64,000 nt of DNA from an uncultured Clostridia bacterium (GCA_947089135.1 CAMUJF010000011.1:1-64000); one strand, 5' to 3'. Counted from the stretch's first letter, positions 23,954-33,802 are shown. The notes: generated from the letters alone by a model not told the origin. Numbers and translations: made by a program.

Positions 23954-24589
23954 ATGAGCATTTTCGATATCTTCAATCAACTGAACAAAGAAAAGTCCGA
24001 TGCCGCTGGATCGCCGGGGCAGCCGGACTATATTCTTGTAGGACTTGGCAACCCCGGCGAAAAGTACGAGAACACACGCCACAACGCAGGCTTTATGACC
24101 CTCGACAAACTGGCTGAAAAAAGCGGCGTTCAACTGAAAAAAATACGCTTCAAGTCGTTGACTGCCACGGCGGCGGTAAACGGCGTGACCTGTCTGCTGA
24201 TGAAGCCGACAACATATATGAACAACAGCGGCGAAGCTGTGGTGGAAGCCATGAATTTCTATAAAATCCCCCCCGAACGGGTTATAATATGCTATGACGA
24301 TATAAGCCTTGAACCGTCCCATATACGCATACGCCGCAAAGGCTCGGACGGCGGTCACAACGGCATGAAATCTATTATTTATCTGACGGGCTTTGACACG
24401 TTCCAGCGCATAAAGATAGGCGTGGGAGCTAAGCCGCACAAGGACTACAACCTTGCGGACTGGGTCTTATCCCGCTTTACCGACGAGGAAAAAAAGCTTA
24501 TGGCTGAGGGGACTGACAAAGCCGTGTCCTCACTGGAGCTTATGGTCAAAGACAAAACAAGCGAAGCCATGAACAAATACAATTCGTAA
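23954..24589 (+). CDS. pth: Peptidyl-tRNA hydrolase
   Basis: 211 aa. The core begins DYILVGLGNPGEKYENTRHNAGFMTLD, containing the catalytic His of the RHNAG motif. MKPTTYMNNSGEAV and CYDDISLEPSHIRIRRKGSDGGHNGMKSI follow. It releases peptides from peptidyl-tRNA dropped by ribosomes. The start at 23954 (MSIFDIFNQLNKEK) has AAAGGA upstream and adds ~28 residues before the usual core, a modest N-terminal extension. A longer frame upstream runs into mosaic unit B and is not real. It is the standard pth-mfd pair, with mfd 32 nt downstream. Confidence 0.95.
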   Translation: MSIFDIFNQLNKEKSDAAGSPGQPDYILVGLGNPGEKYENTRHNAGFMTLDKLAEKSGVQLKKIRFKSLTATAAVNGVTCLLMKPTTYMNNSGEAVVEAMNFYKIPPERVIICYDDISLEPSHIRIRRKGSDGGHNGMKSIIYLTGFDTFQRIKIGVGAKPHKDYNLADWVLSRFTDEEKKLMAEGTDKAVSSLELMVKDKTSEAMNKYNS

Positions 24590-24621
24590 TTCTATCTTTT
24601 ATATTTTAGCAGGAGTCTTTT

Positions 24622-27600
24622 ATGTCAAACATTTTTAAAAAGGCGATAGAAAATTTCGCCCCATACAATGATATGCTCGACGCTGTAAGGACGGGTAACA
24701 CCCCCGTCTCGGTATCGGGCGTTTCGGCGATACACAAAGCGCATTTCGCTCTCGGACTGAGGAAAAATTCTCCTGTGCTGATGATATGCGACAGTGAAGC
24801 TTCCGCTTCAAAGCTTGCGGAGGACATCAACACATTGTCGGGAGAGGTCTGCGCTTTTCTTTACCCTGCAAAGGATTTTTCCTTTACGCCTGCGGAAACA
24901 GCCTCTCGCGAATACGAGCATATACGTCTCGGAGTTCTGAGCCGTCTCGCTTCGGATGAACCCAATATTTTCGTCTGCGCCTCCGCCGAAGCAGTCATGC
25001 AGAGGACGGTACCCAAAAGCGCGCTGCTGCCCCGTACCGTTACAATTGAAGCAGGAGGGACTGTCAATCTTTCCGAGCTTGCGGCGGAACTTATTGCGGC
25101 AGGTTACACCCGCTGCGAAAAAGCCGAGGGCGCAAGCCAGTTTTCCATACGCGGCTCTATCGCGGATATTTTCCCCGTAGGAAGCCAATCACCCGTTCGT
25201 CTGGAGCTTTGGGGGGACGAGATTGATACTCTTTCCTATTTCGACCCCGAATCCCAGCGGCGCACCGAGCCTGTTGACAGAATACGCATAACCCCCGCTA
25301 TGGAAGTTCTTTTCGACAGTCCCGAAGTATTGGCAGGATCAATAGAAAAGCTGTCCTCGTCACTGCGGGGCAAACGCGCGGACGCCGCAAAAGCCGCCCT
25401 GACAAGGGACTCCGACCGCGTTAAAAACGGTCTGGAGCTTGGCAATATCGACAAATATCTGCCCCTTGCCTATAACACTCCCGCGCTTATTTTCGACTAT
25501 CTTTCCGAGGACAGCCCCGTGGTTTTCTGCGAGTACAGGAACTGTCTTGAAAAGACGAAAAACGTTTCCTCGCAGCACGCGGAGGATTTGAAGATACTTC
25601 TTGAAGCGGGTGAGCTTTGCAAGGGTCTTGAGGGTTATCTTGCGGATTTCGGTCAGGTCTGCTCCGCGGCGGGACGTTTTCCTCTGCTGCACTTTGACAC
25701 CTTCCTCCGCGGCGGAGACGACCTGAGGTTCAAAAAGCTTATTTCCGTTACCGCAAACCAGACAGCTCCCTGGGGCGGCGAGATACGCCAGCTTATAGAG
25801 GACTTGCACAGCGCAAAGGAAAACGGCTACTCGGCGATAGTCCTTGCAGGCTCGGAAAAAACTCTGCCGATTATTGCGAAAGACCTGAGCGACGAGGGGA
25901 TAAGCTGCGGCATAATGACAGAGGACTCCGAGCCGAAAGCAGGTACTGTACTGCTTACAACGGGTTCGGTAAGCGCGGGTTACGATTACCCCGATATCAG
26001 GACAATGCTTATAACCCAGGCGAAAGCAATGTCCTCGAAAAAGAAATTCCGCAAAGCCAAAAAGGGCGAGGAGATAAAGTCCCTGTCGGATATCACGGCG
26101 GGGGATTTAGTCGTGCACGCTCTTCACGGAATAGGAAAATTTGTGGGTATCCGCAAGCTTGAAATGGAGGGCATCGCCAAGGACTACATCACCATTCAGT
26201 ACGCGGGTACGGACGTTCTGTACGTTCCCGTAAACCAGCTTGACATGGTGTCAAAATATATAGGACCCCGTGACAACGGCGCGGTGAAGCTTAACAAGCT
26301 GTCCTCAATGGAGTGGCAGAAAACAAGAAACCGCGTCAAGAAAGCGGTCAAGGACATGGCTGACGAGCTTATCAGGCTGTACGCGAAGCGCAGTCAGACT
26401 CCCGGCTTTGCATTTTCCGAGGACGACGACTGGCAGCGGGATTTCGAGACGAGGTTCCCCTACACCGAGACCGACGACCAGCTCCGCTCCGTGCAGGAGA
26501 TAAAGGAGGATATGCAGAAACCGATACCCATGGACAGACTTCTCTGCGGCGACGTTGGCTTCGGCAAGACGGAAGTAGCGTTCCGAGCGGCTTTCAAGTG
26601 CATGGAGGACGGCAAGCAATGCGCAATCCTTGCTCCCACAACGGTACTGGCGTGGCAGCACTACCAGACCGCCCTGAAGCGGTTCGAGCATTTCCCTATG
26701 AAGATAGAGCTGCTGTCCCGTTTCAGAACTCCAAAGCAGCAGGAGGAAATCTTAAAGCAGCTCAAAAACGGCGAAATAGATATGATAATCGGTACGCACC
26801 GTCTTGTCCAGAAAGATGTTAAATTTAAGAGTTTGGGACTTGCCATAATCGACGAGGAGCAGCGTTTCGGAGTAGCCCATAAGGAACGCTTCAAAGAGAC
26901 CTTTTCGGGCGTGGACGTTCTCACACTTTCCGCAACGCCCATACCCCGCACCCTTAATATGGCGATGAGCGGTATCCGCGACATGAGCGTTATCGAAGAG
27001 CCTCCCGTAGACCGCCACCCAGTCCAGACCTATGTTATTGAGCACAACAAAGGCGTGATAGCGCAGGCTATCACAAAGGAGCTTCGCCGCGGCGGACAGG
27101 TATACTATATACACAACCGCATTGAAAGCATAGACATGTGCGCGGCAAAATTGCAGGAAATGGTTCCCGACGCGCGTATAGGCGTTGCACACGGACAGAC
27201 GGGGGAGGAGCGGCTCTCCGAAATATGGCGGCAGCTTATCGAGCACGAAATAGATATTCTTGTATGCACTACTATTATAGAAACAGGCGTGGACGTACCC
27301 AACGTAAACACTCTTGTTATCGAGGACGCGGACAGACTGGGGCTTTCACAGCTTTATCAGCTCCGCGGACGCGTGGGACGTTCAAGCAGGCGTGCGTTTG
27401 CATATTTTACCTTCCGCAGGGGCAAGGCTCTGACGGAGATAGCTACCCGCCGTCTGGACGCTATCAGGGAATTCACCCAGTTCGGCAGCGGCTTCCGCAT
27501 TGCCATGCGCGACCTTGAAATACGGGGCGCGGGCTCTGTTCTGGGAGGAAAGCAGCACGGTCACATGGAAGCGGTGGGATACGATATGTATTTGCAGCTT

Positions 27601-28107
27601 CTGAATGAAGCCATTGCCGAGGAAAAGGGAGAAGCGCCTCCCCCCAAGCCGGAGGACTGCCTTATTGATATCCAGATCGAAGCCCATATTCCCGAGGACT
27701 ACATCGAAAGCCTTGCGGGACGTCTGGATATGTACCGCAAGATAGCCGCCCTGCGCACAAACGAGGACAGCCTCGACCTTACCGACGAGCTTATCGACCG
27801 CTACGGCGATCCTCCCAAAGCCATACAGGGACTTATTACAGTTGCTCTGACAAGGAATATGGCGTCCGAGCTGACCATAACGGAAATAACCCAGCGGAAC
27901 GGAATAATGTATTTCTATCTCAAATCCGCGGAGCTTGATCAGATACAGGCTCTTACAACAGCCTACAAGGGCAGGGTAACGGTCAACGGCGGCGAAAAAG
28001 CATATATCGCCGTGAAAATGAAAAACGAGAAGCCTCTCGACCTTATGCGGGACGTTATCGGTATTATGAGCAGAGCCGCAAAACAGCAGAACAGCCGAAA
28101 TGAATAA
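24622..28107 (+). CDS. mfd: Transcription-repair coupling factor
   Basis: 1161 aa, normal length. The N-terminal UvrB-like module (GVSAIHKAHFALGL) binds UvrA. The RNA-polymerase-interacting and CarD-like region is near residues 490-560 (GDLVVHALHGIGKFVGIRKLE). The RecG-type motor has Walker A GDVGFGKTEVAFRAA, IIDEEQRFGVAHKERFK and LSATPIPRTLNMAMSGIRD, and the C-terminal TRCF domain follows. It displaces stalled RNA polymerase and recruits excision repair. AGGAG precedes the ATG. It is followed by ~190 bp containing the promoter of the next gene. Confidence 0.97.
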   Translation: MSNIFKKAIENFAPYNDMLDAVRTGNTPVSVSGVSAIHKAHFALGLRKNSPVLMICDSEASASKLAEDINTLSGEVCAFLYPAKDFSFTPAETASREYEHIRLGVLSRLASDEPNIFVCASAEAVMQRTVPKSALLPRTVTIEAGGTVNLSELAAELIAAGYTRCEKAEGASQFSIRGSIADIFPVGSQSPVRLELWGDEIDTLSYFDPESQRRTEPVDRIRITPAMEVLFDSPEVLAGSIEKLSSSLRGKRADAAKAALTRDSDRVKNGLELGNIDKYLPLAYNTPALIFDYLSEDSPVVFCEYRNCLEKTKNVSSQHAEDLKILLEAGELCKGLEGYLADFGQVCSAAGRFPLLHFDTFLRGGDDLRFKKLISVTANQTAPWGGEIRQLIEDLHSAKENGYSAIVLAGSEKTLPIIAKDLSDEGISCGIMTEDSEPKAGTVLLTTGSVSAGYDYPDIRTMLITQAKAMSSKKKFRKAKKGEEIKSLSDITAGDLVVHALHGIGKFVGIRKLEMEGIAKDYITIQYAGTDVLYVPVNQLDMVSKYIGPRDNGAVKLNKLSSMEWQKTRNRVKKAVKDMADELIRLYAKRSQTPGFAFSEDDDWQRDFETRFPYTETDDQLRSVQEIKEDMQKPIPMDRLLCGDVGFGKTEVAFRAAFKCMEDGKQCAILAPTTVLAWQHYQTALKRFEHFPMKIELLSRFRTPKQQEEILKQLKNGEIDMIIGTHRLVQKDVKFKSLGLAIIDEEQRFGVAHKERFKETFSGVDVLTLSATPIPRTLNMAMSGIRDMSVIEEPPVDRHPVQTYVIEHNKGVIAQAITKELRRGGQVYYIHNRIESIDMCAAKLQEMVPDARIGVAHGQTGEERLSEIWRQLIEHEIDILVCTTIIETGVDVPNVNTLVIEDADRLGLSQLYQLRGRVGRSSRRAFAYFTFRRGKALTEIATRRLDAIREFTQFGSGFRIAMRDLEIRGAGSVLGGKQHGHMEAVGYDMYLQLLNEAIAEEKGEAPPPKPEDCLIDIQIEAHIPEDYIESLAGRLDMYRKIAALRTNEDSLDLTDELIDRYGDPPKAIQGLITVALTRNMASELTITEITQRNGIMYFYLKSAELDQIQALTTAYKGRVTVNGGEKAYIAVKMKNEKPLDLMRDVIGIMSRAAKQQNSRNE

Positions 28108-28224
28108 TTTACCTGCGGGAAAATCATTACGGGAAAAACATACAATGTTTACAAAGAATTTTAAATATGTGAAAACCGCCTAAACAAAAGCTTGATTTTT
28201 TGTGATTTATAGCACTTTTCCCCA

Positions 28225-28253
28225 TTGACTTTCGGGCGAATAAAAAGTATTAT
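28225..28253 (+). promoter_or_regulatory. Promoter of the binding-protein gene
   Basis: TTGACT at 28225-28230, 17-nt spacer, TATTAT at 28248-28253; start codon at 28298. Confidence 0.7.
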
Positions 28254-28297
28254 ATTTTAGTAAGTACTGTAAAAATATAATTTTGGAGGTCAATAAA

Positions 28298-29473
28298 ATG
28301 AAAGTATCAAAGAAAATCCTTGCATTGGCTCTTGCGGGCTTTATGACCGTTCCTTTCCTTGCGGGCTGTTCTTCCGACGGAGACAGCAATCAGGACGGCG
28401 GTAATTCGGCAGGCGACAACGGCGACGTTTCCTCTGCTTCCGTATTCAAGATCGGCGGTATCGGTCCTCTTACAGGCGACGCCGCTTCTTACGGAATTTC
28501 CGTTAAGCAGGGCGCGCAGGTAGCCGTTGACGAGATAAACGCCGCGGGCGGCATTGACGGCATGAAGCTTGAGCTTCTCTTCGAGGACGACGAGTGCAAC
28601 GAGGAAAAATCCGTTTCCGCCTATAACAAGCTTATGGACAGCGGCATAAACGTTGTTCTCGGCTCCGTAACAAGCGGATGCAGCATCGCCGTTTCCGAGG
28701 AATCCGTTAACGACGGCATTCTCCAGATCACACCCTCAGGCTCCGCTATGGACTGCACAAAGCAGCCCAACAGCTTCCGTATCTGCTTCACCGACCCTCT
28801 CCAGGGCGAACTTATGGCTCAGTATATTTTCGATCAGGGTCTCAAGAGCCCCGCTATCATCTACGACGTGGCTTCCGACTACAGCAAGGGTATCCACGAC
28901 GCTTTCGTTGAAAAGGCCGGCGCGCTCGGCATGACCATTGCCGCAGACGAAAGCTTCACAGGCGGCGACGTTGACTTCAAGACCCAGCTCACAAAGATCA
29001 AGTCCTCCGGAGCAGACTGTCTGTTCCTGCCCATCTACTACACCGAGGTAGGCTACATCTCCGAGCAGGCTGCAACAGTAGGCGTTTCGCTCCCTTACTT
29101 CGGCTGCGACGGTTGGGACGGCGTTATCAACCAGCTTGACGGCAATACCGCTAACATTGAGGGCGCTATTTTCCTTACTCCTTTCGTTGCAAACAGCTCC
29201 AACGAAAATGTAAAGTCTTTTGTTGAAGCTTACAACAAAGCTTATAACTCCACCCCCGACCAGTTTGCAGCTGACGCTTACGACGGAGTATACGTTATCA
29301 AGGCTCTTATTGAGACAACAGGCGGAGACGTTTCCAACGAAGCGCTCATCGGCGCAATGACAAAGATCACCGTTGACGGCGTAACAGGCTCCATGAGCTT
29401 TACCGCGGACGGCGAGCCCAACAAGTCCGCAATGGTAGCTGTTATCCAGAACGGCGAATATGTTGGCAAGTAA
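28298..29473 (+). CDS. Branched-chain amino acid-type ABC substrate-binding lipoprotein
   Basis: 391 aa. A lipoprotein signal peptide ends in LAGC (Cys24), followed by an Asp/Gly/Ser-rich linker. The mature domain is a Leu/Ile/Val-binding fold: KIGGIGPLTGDAASYGISVKQGAQVAVDEINAAGGIDG, then DDECNEEKSVSAYNKLMDSG and FGCDGWDG. GGAGGT lies 7 nt before the ATG. It should sit outside the membrane and bind an amino acid or related compound. No permease or ATPase gene (livHMGF) is adjacent. The next gene is a chemoreceptor, so it may feed a distant transporter or present ligand to the receptor. Confidence 0.92.
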   Translation: MKVSKKILALALAGFMTVPFLAGCSSDGDSNQDGGNSAGDNGDVSSASVFKIGGIGPLTGDAASYGISVKQGAQVAVDEINAAGGIDGMKLELLFEDDECNEEKSVSAYNKLMDSGINVVLGSVTSGCSIAVSEESVNDGILQITPSGSAMDCTKQPNSFRICFTDPLQGELMAQYIFDQGLKSPAIIYDVASDYSKGIHDAFVEKAGALGMTIAADESFTGGDVDFKTQLTKIKSSGADCLFLPIYYTEVGYISEQAATVGVSLPYFGCDGWDGVINQLDGNTANIEGAIFLTPFVANSSNENVKSFVEAYNKAYNSTPDQFAADAYDGVYVIKALIETTGGDVSNEALIGAMTKITVDGVTGSMSFTADGEPNKSAMVAVIQNGEYVGK

Positions 29474-29496
29474 ATCATATACTGTTATAAACTGCA

Positions 29497-29532
29497 AAAG
29501 GAACGCTTCTGAACGGAGCGTTCCTTTTTTTC
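29497..29532 (+). terminator. Terminator after the binding-protein gene
   Basis: AAAGGAACGCT (29497-29507) pairs with AGCGTTCCTTT (29517-29527) and leads into a T run. Confidence 0.9.
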
Positions 29533-29626
29533 GGACAAGCGGCAGACAGCTTTAAATTTGTGCATTTTTTATAAATGAAAGGCGCAAATTTTGTCCCGAG
29601 CTGTGGAATTATCTGTAAGATTTTTA

Positions 29627-29655
29627 TTGACAAAAAAGACATAATATTGTACAAT
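29627..29655 (+). promoter_or_regulatory. Chemoreceptor gene promoter
   Basis: TTGACA at 29627-29632, 17-nt spacer, TACAAT at 29650-29655, about 100 nt ahead of the start codon. This is a housekeeping-type promoter rather than a flagellar sigma type. Confidence 0.75.
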
Positions 29656-29759
29656 ATTAAGTGGAGTAATGTAACCGAACTGTATCCGGGGCGCGGCAGT
29701 CAAGCCCTGTTTTATATAGTATAGCTGTATACCGGCTTTTTCAGAAAGGAGCATATACT

Positions 29760-31721
29760 ATGTCTGCTATATCTGTGCCTTCTATGTCTAAAATATCCAA
29801 AATGTCTAAGATCGGCAAATCAACGATGCTTGCCGTTAATTTCATGCTTGTTCTCGCTATGGTTACGGTCATAGTCTTGCTGTGTATCGTTTTTTCAAAC
29901 GCACAGACAAAAAATCTTATGGATTCCGCACGTATCGCGTCCAACGTTCTGAACTTTGAAATATCCTCAAAGTGTTCGGAAACCGAAATGATAGCAAAGC
30001 TCTTTTCTGAGGATTCCGCGTTTATCACCGCTGTCAACGAAAACGACAAGGAAGAGCTTGTCAGTATGTGGAACAGTCTCAACAAGTCGGACGGCATTTT
30101 CGGTCTGTTCCTTAACAGCGACGGCATCATTGCCATGAAAACGGAAAACTGTGCCCTTTCGGCAGAAGGTGTGTTCAATGCAATAGGCGCTTCTAAAAAC
30201 GGACTTTCCACCGACAGCGGAGTACCTATGTACTACCGCAGCGTTGCCAAGAACAACGGCATTACCGCCATTGTGGGATACGCCTATGACGAGACTTCGG
30301 CGGTAGACGACGTTTTCGCCCAGACCGAAAATCACGCCACTATCTTCTGCGACAATCTGCGTATTTCCACCACACTTCTGGGCGAGGACGGAGAACGGGC
30401 TATCGGTACGACCATGAATTCCGACATATACGATAAAGTTGTAAAAGGCGGGGAAGTTTACCAGAAAAAAACCAAGCTTTTCGGCGAAAACTATATGGCT
30501 ACCTATACCCCCATCATTGACGATTACGGAGTCATAAAAGGTGCGCTCTTTACGGGCTGTCCCATGGACAAAGTTATTGCAAGCCGCAACCAAGCTATTT
30601 TCACGGGCGTCCTTGCCGGTATAGTACTTATGGGAATCGCCGCAGTCGGAGTTATCATTTTTGTAAACAAACAGATCGTTACGCCGGTAAATACCGTTAA
30701 GAAAATGGCGTACCAAATGGAACATGGCAACCTGAGCAACAACAGCGGCATTACAAGCAAGCTGAAGGACAACGAGATAGGGGACGTTGCAAAGTCGATC
30801 TCCACGGCTATCTCTATATTGAACGTATACATAACCGATATATCCGCGATGATGAAAGATATGTCAAAGGGTAATTTCAGTTATTATTCCGATATAGAGT
30901 ACCAGGGGGACTTCGCGGGTATCGCCGAGTCCGCCAAGATTCTGCGAAAACAGATGCACAACGTTGTAGACAGCATCAATACCACCGCCGACGAGGTCTA
31001 CAGCGGATCGCAGATGATATCCAACGGCTCCTCAAGCCTTGCTGAGGGTACTTCGCGCCAGGCTTCCTCTGCGGAAGAACTGTCTTCCTCTGTTTCCGAG
31101 ATAACACAAAATATACAGCTTAACGCTCAGAATACCGAAAAAGCTAAAGCTCTGTCCAACGAATCCATTGAAATGGTCAACAGCCAGAATCATCAGATAG
31201 AAAATATGCTGGCAGCTATGTCAAATATCGAAAACAGCGCTGCTGAAATAAGTAAGATAATCAAAGCTATTGAGGACATTGCTTTCCAGACGAATATACT
31301 TGCCCTCAACGCCGCGGTAGAAGCCGCAAGAGCGGGAGCGGCAGGAAAAGGCTTTGCCGTTGTCGCGGACGAAGTGCGTAATCTTGCCAATAAATCCGCA
31401 GAAGCCGCAAGCAATACCTCCGTGCTTATCGGAAGCTGTATCGACGCGGTAAATAACGGCTCTGCCATTGCCCACAGCACCGCTGACGCCATGGCGCAGG
31501 TCATTGAGATAACCAACGAAACCAACGACCTCATAGAAAGCATCGCCACTCAAACAGGCAAGCAGGCCGAATCCGTACAGCTCATAAAATCGGAGATCGA
31601 CAGTATTTCCGAGGTAATTGCCCAGAACAGCGCCACTGCCGAGGAAAGCGCCGCAAGCTGCGCGGAGCTCAATTCTCAGGCTACGACTCTGCGCGAAAAA
31701 ATTGCTATATTCCAGGTTTAG
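29760..31721 (+). CDS. Methyl-accepting chemotaxis protein
   Basis: 653 aa. The unusual Ser/Lys/Met-rich N-terminus (SKISKMSKIGKS) precedes a transmembrane helix at ~24-46. An extracytoplasmic sensor, likely a single Cache domain, covers ~50-275. A second helix is at ~283-305, HAMP ~306-360 (VNTVKKMAYQMEHGNLSN), and the signalling coiled coil ~400-653, with the tip AFQTNILALNAAVEAARAGAAGKGFAVVADEVRNLA spread across the hairpin. It senses an external ligand and controls CheA. AAAGGAG precedes the ATG. It is monocistronic with its own promoter, directly downstream of the orphan binding lipoprotein. Confidence 0.95.
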   Translation: MSAISVPSMSKISKMSKIGKSTMLAVNFMLVLAMVTVIVLLCIVFSNAQTKNLMDSARIASNVLNFEISSKCSETEMIAKLFSEDSAFITAVNENDKEELVSMWNSLNKSDGIFGLFLNSDGIIAMKTENCALSAEGVFNAIGASKNGLSTDSGVPMYYRSVAKNNGITAIVGYAYDETSAVDDVFAQTENHATIFCDNLRISTTLLGEDGERAIGTTMNSDIYDKVVKGGEVYQKKTKLFGENYMATYTPIIDDYGVIKGALFTGCPMDKVIASRNQAIFTGVLAGIVLMGIAAVGVIIFVNKQIVTPVNTVKKMAYQMEHGNLSNNSGITSKLKDNEIGDVAKSISTAISILNVYITDISAMMKDMSKGNFSYYSDIEYQGDFAGIAESAKILRKQMHNVVDSINTTADEVYSGSQMISNGSSSLAEGTSRQASSAEELSSSVSEITQNIQLNAQNTEKAKALSNESIEMVNSQNHQIENMLAAMSNIENSAAEISKIIKAIEDIAFQTNILALNAAVEAARAGAAGKGFAVVADEVRNLANKSAEAASNTSVLIGSCIDAVNNGSAIAHSTADAMAQVIEITNETNDLIESIATQTGKQAESVQLIKSEIDSISEVIAQNSATAEESAASCAELNSQATTLREKIAIFQV

Positions 31722-31811
31722 CCCTGTTTATCGGTAGGAAGTGCAAAACACGCCGCCACGGAGACTATATAGGGCAAGCGCATTGTCCGTTCGTAAGAAA
31801 TTTGAATTTTT

Positions 31812-31850
31812 AAGTCCGCAGAAGTCTATGGGATTACTGCGGACTTTTTG
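31812..31850 (+). terminator. Chemoreceptor terminator
   Basis: AAGTCCGCAG (31812-31821) pairs with CTGCGGACTT (31837-31846), followed by TTT. The 315 bp between the receptor and rsmD otherwise hold only the rsmD promoter. Confidence 0.8.
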
Positions 31851-31915
31851 TTTTAAAGATATCAGCCGCTTTCAATGCTTTAGAAAAAATTTACATTTGA
31901 ACTGTCCGATAAGTG

Positions 31916-31944
31916 TTTACAAACCGGGCAAAATATTGTATAAT
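31916..31944 (+). promoter_or_regulatory. rsmD-coaD promoter
   Basis: TTTACA at 31916-31921, 17-nt spacer, TATAAT at 31939-31944. The leader to rsmD is about 90 nt. Confidence 0.75.
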
Positions 31945-32037
31945 TAATTGTTACAGAAAGTTTTTATCCCAAGCGTTTTCCGGAACATGGCTTTTGCTGT
32001 ATTCAGGTTCGCAGCGGGACAAAGAAAGGTTTTTGCC

Positions 32038-32592
32038 ATGCGTGTTATAACAGGTTCCGCGAGAGGCAGACGGCTTTCCGCTCCCGCGGGTATGGACGTG
32101 CGCCCGACTTCCGATAAAGTCAAGGAAGCCGTTTTTTCCGTTGTACAGTTCGATCTGCCCGGTTCAGCCGTGCTGGATCTGTTTGCGGGATCCGGTCAGC
32201 TCGGAATAGAGGCTCTTTCACGGGGAGCAAATTCCTGTGTCTTTGTAGACAGCTCCCGCGTTTCTGTTGAGGCCGCAAGGGAAAATATCATCGCGGCAGG
32301 CTTTAAAAATGAAGCCACTGTCATGAACTCCGACTCGGAACAGTACCTCAGAATGTGCAGGCAAACCTTTGATATTGCATTTGTAGACCCCCCCTATAAA
32401 AAGGGACTGATCGAAAAGGTCATGCCGCTGCTGTGCGGACATATGTCCGACAGGGGAGCAGTCCTGTGCGAGCACGAAAAAGGACTGGTTCTTCCAGAAA
32501 GCTTCGGCGGACTTGTCAGACAAAAAACATACAGATACGGAAAAACAGAAGTTACGCTCTATAGAAACGGAAAAGAGGAAGAAGCGGAATGA
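32038..32592 (+). CDS. rsmD: 16S rRNA (guanine966-N2)-methyltransferase
   Basis: 184 aa. The start MRVITGSARGRRL is diagnostic. VRPTSDKVKEAVFSVVQ, LDLFAGSGQLGIEALSRGA (SAM motif I) and FVDPPYKKGL (catalytic NPPY-type DPPY) follow. It methylates G966 of 16S rRNA during 30S assembly. The ATG at 32038 has AAAGG upstream; a longer upstream frame lacks homology. Its stop overlaps the coaD start by 4 nt (ATGA), the common rsmD-coaD coupling. Confidence 0.95.
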   Translation: MRVITGSARGRRLSAPAGMDVRPTSDKVKEAVFSVVQFDLPGSAVLDLFAGSGQLGIEALSRGANSCVFVDSSRVSVEAARENIIAAGFKNEATVMNSDSEQYLRMCRQTFDIAFVDPPYKKGLIEKVMPLLCGHMSDRGAVLCEHEKGLVLPESFGGLVRQKTYRYGKTEVTLYRNGKEEEAE

Positions 32593-33110
32593 ACGCTGTA
32601 AACAGTACCGGCAGGAGAATTGCGGTTTGTCCCGGCAGCTTCGATCCGGTAACGTTCGGACACAGGGACATTATCCAGCGTGCCTCCCAGCTTTTCGACA
32701 GAGTGATCGTGCTAGTTTCGGTGAACGCTGTCAAAAACCCAAGCTTTACCGCTGTCGAACGGGTCAGAATGATAGAAAAGGTCACGTCCCACCTTGACAA
32801 CGTTGTTATCGACATCTGGGACGGTCTGCTTGCGGACTATGTAAAAAGCGTGAACGCCTGTGCGATCATCAAGGGTCTGAGAGCGGTATCCGACTTTGAA
32901 TATGAATTCCAGATGGCTTTGGCAAACAAAATACTCTACGACGGAGCGGAAACGGTTTTCCTGACCACCAGTGCGGAAAATATGTATCTTTCTTCCAGCG
33001 TGGTAAAGCAGATCGCTTCTTTCGGCGGAGACATAAGCCATTTTGTTCCTCAGTGTATTCTTGAGGACATCAAGGCTCGTCTGTGGAAAAAGCCCGAGGA
33101 ACTGAAATGA
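32589..33110 (+). CDS. coaD: Phosphopantetheine adenylyltransferase
   Basis: 173 aa. CPGSFDPVTFGHRDIIQRAS contains the T-x-GH nucleotidyl motif. GLRAVSDFEYEFQMALANK and the ATP-binding SSSVVKQIASFGG close the site. It makes dephospho-CoA in CoA synthesis. It overlaps rsmD by 4 nt and is translationally coupled. The next gene, a coiled-coil protein, starts 70 nt downstream. The first ~8 residues (MNAVNSTG) are a short extra tail before the usual start. Confidence 0.96.
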   Translation: MNAVNSTGRRIAVCPGSFDPVTFGHRDIIQRASQLFDRVIVLVSVNAVKNPSFTAVERVRMIEKVTSHLDNVVIDIWDGLLADYVKSVNACAIIKGLRAVSDFEYEFQMALANKILYDGAETVFLTTSAENMYLSSSVVKQIASFGGDISHFVPQCILEDIKARLWKKPEELK

Positions 33111-33180
33111 CAAAACAGTAACGTATGCCGCGGCGGCTTCTCCGTTACGGCTCTCGCACTTTAGCGAAAGGATGGTAAAA

Positions 33181-33729
33181 ATGATCATTGACGATATACT
33201 CGATATGATGGACGATCTGCTCGACAGCGCCGCGTCAGTGCCGTTTTCGGTAAAAAAATCCATAATCGACTGCGACCAGATGAGGGATTACATAAATGAA
33301 ATAAGACTCAACCTGCCGCAGGAGATCAAGCAGGCAAAGCTGATAGTCCGCGACCGTCAGTCTATCATGACTGACGCCAACAAGGAGGCGGACGCCATTA
33401 TCCGCCGTGCTGAGGACAGGGCAAAGGTCATCGTTTCAAACGACGAGATAACTAAACAGGCAAAGCTTAAGGCTACGGATATAATAAATCAGGCTCAAAG
33501 CAGAGCGCGGGAGCTTAAAAACGCTGCAAACAAGTACATTGACGACGTTCTCGTAAAAACAGAAGAGTGCTTGCAGTCCAATCTTGCGGACGTCAGAAGG
33601 ACACGCCAGGCGATCAAGACTCTTCCCGCACAAGGTCCGCAGCAGCCGCAGTCAATGCAGAATACCCAGCCTCCCCAATCGGTTTCCTCACAACAGGAGC
33701 TTCGGTTCGGACAGGGCGGCAAACGATAA
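33181..33729 (+). CDS. Coiled-coil protein (V-ATPase subunit H/E-like), unknown function
   Basis: 182 aa. After an acidic N-terminus (IIDDILDMMDDLLD), residues ~45-145 are a long Ala/Lys/Glu/Arg heptad helix (MTDANKEADAIIRRAEDRAKVIV, QAQSRARELKNAANKYIDD). A Gln/Pro-rich disordered tail follows (~150-182). The helix resembles stalk subunits of rotary ATPases and DivIVA-type proteins, which often gives such automated names. Its place after coaD is, as I recall, common in Clostridia. Start: ATG 33181, 8 nt after AAAGGA; the ATG at 33172 overlaps that site. Confidence 0.75.
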   Translation: MIIDDILDMMDDLLDSAASVPFSVKKSIIDCDQMRDYINEIRLNLPQEIKQAKLIVRDRQSIMTDANKEADAIIRRAEDRAKVIVSNDEITKQAKLKATDIINQAQSRARELKNAANKYIDDVLVKTEECLQSNLADVRRTRQAIKTLPAQGPQQPQSMQNTQPPQSVSSQQELRFGQGGKR

Positions 33730-33751
33730 ATAAAATTCGGTTAAACAGTTA

Positions 33752-33790
33752 AAAACGTCCGGAGTCTTTGAGCTTCCGGACGTTTTCCTT
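33752..33790 (+). terminator. Terminator of the rsmD-coaD operon
   Basis: ACGTCCGGA (33755-33763) pairs with TCCGGACGT (33775-33783), with an A run before and T run after. Confidence 0.85.
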
Positions 33791-33802
33791 TTTCCGTTCA
33801 GC

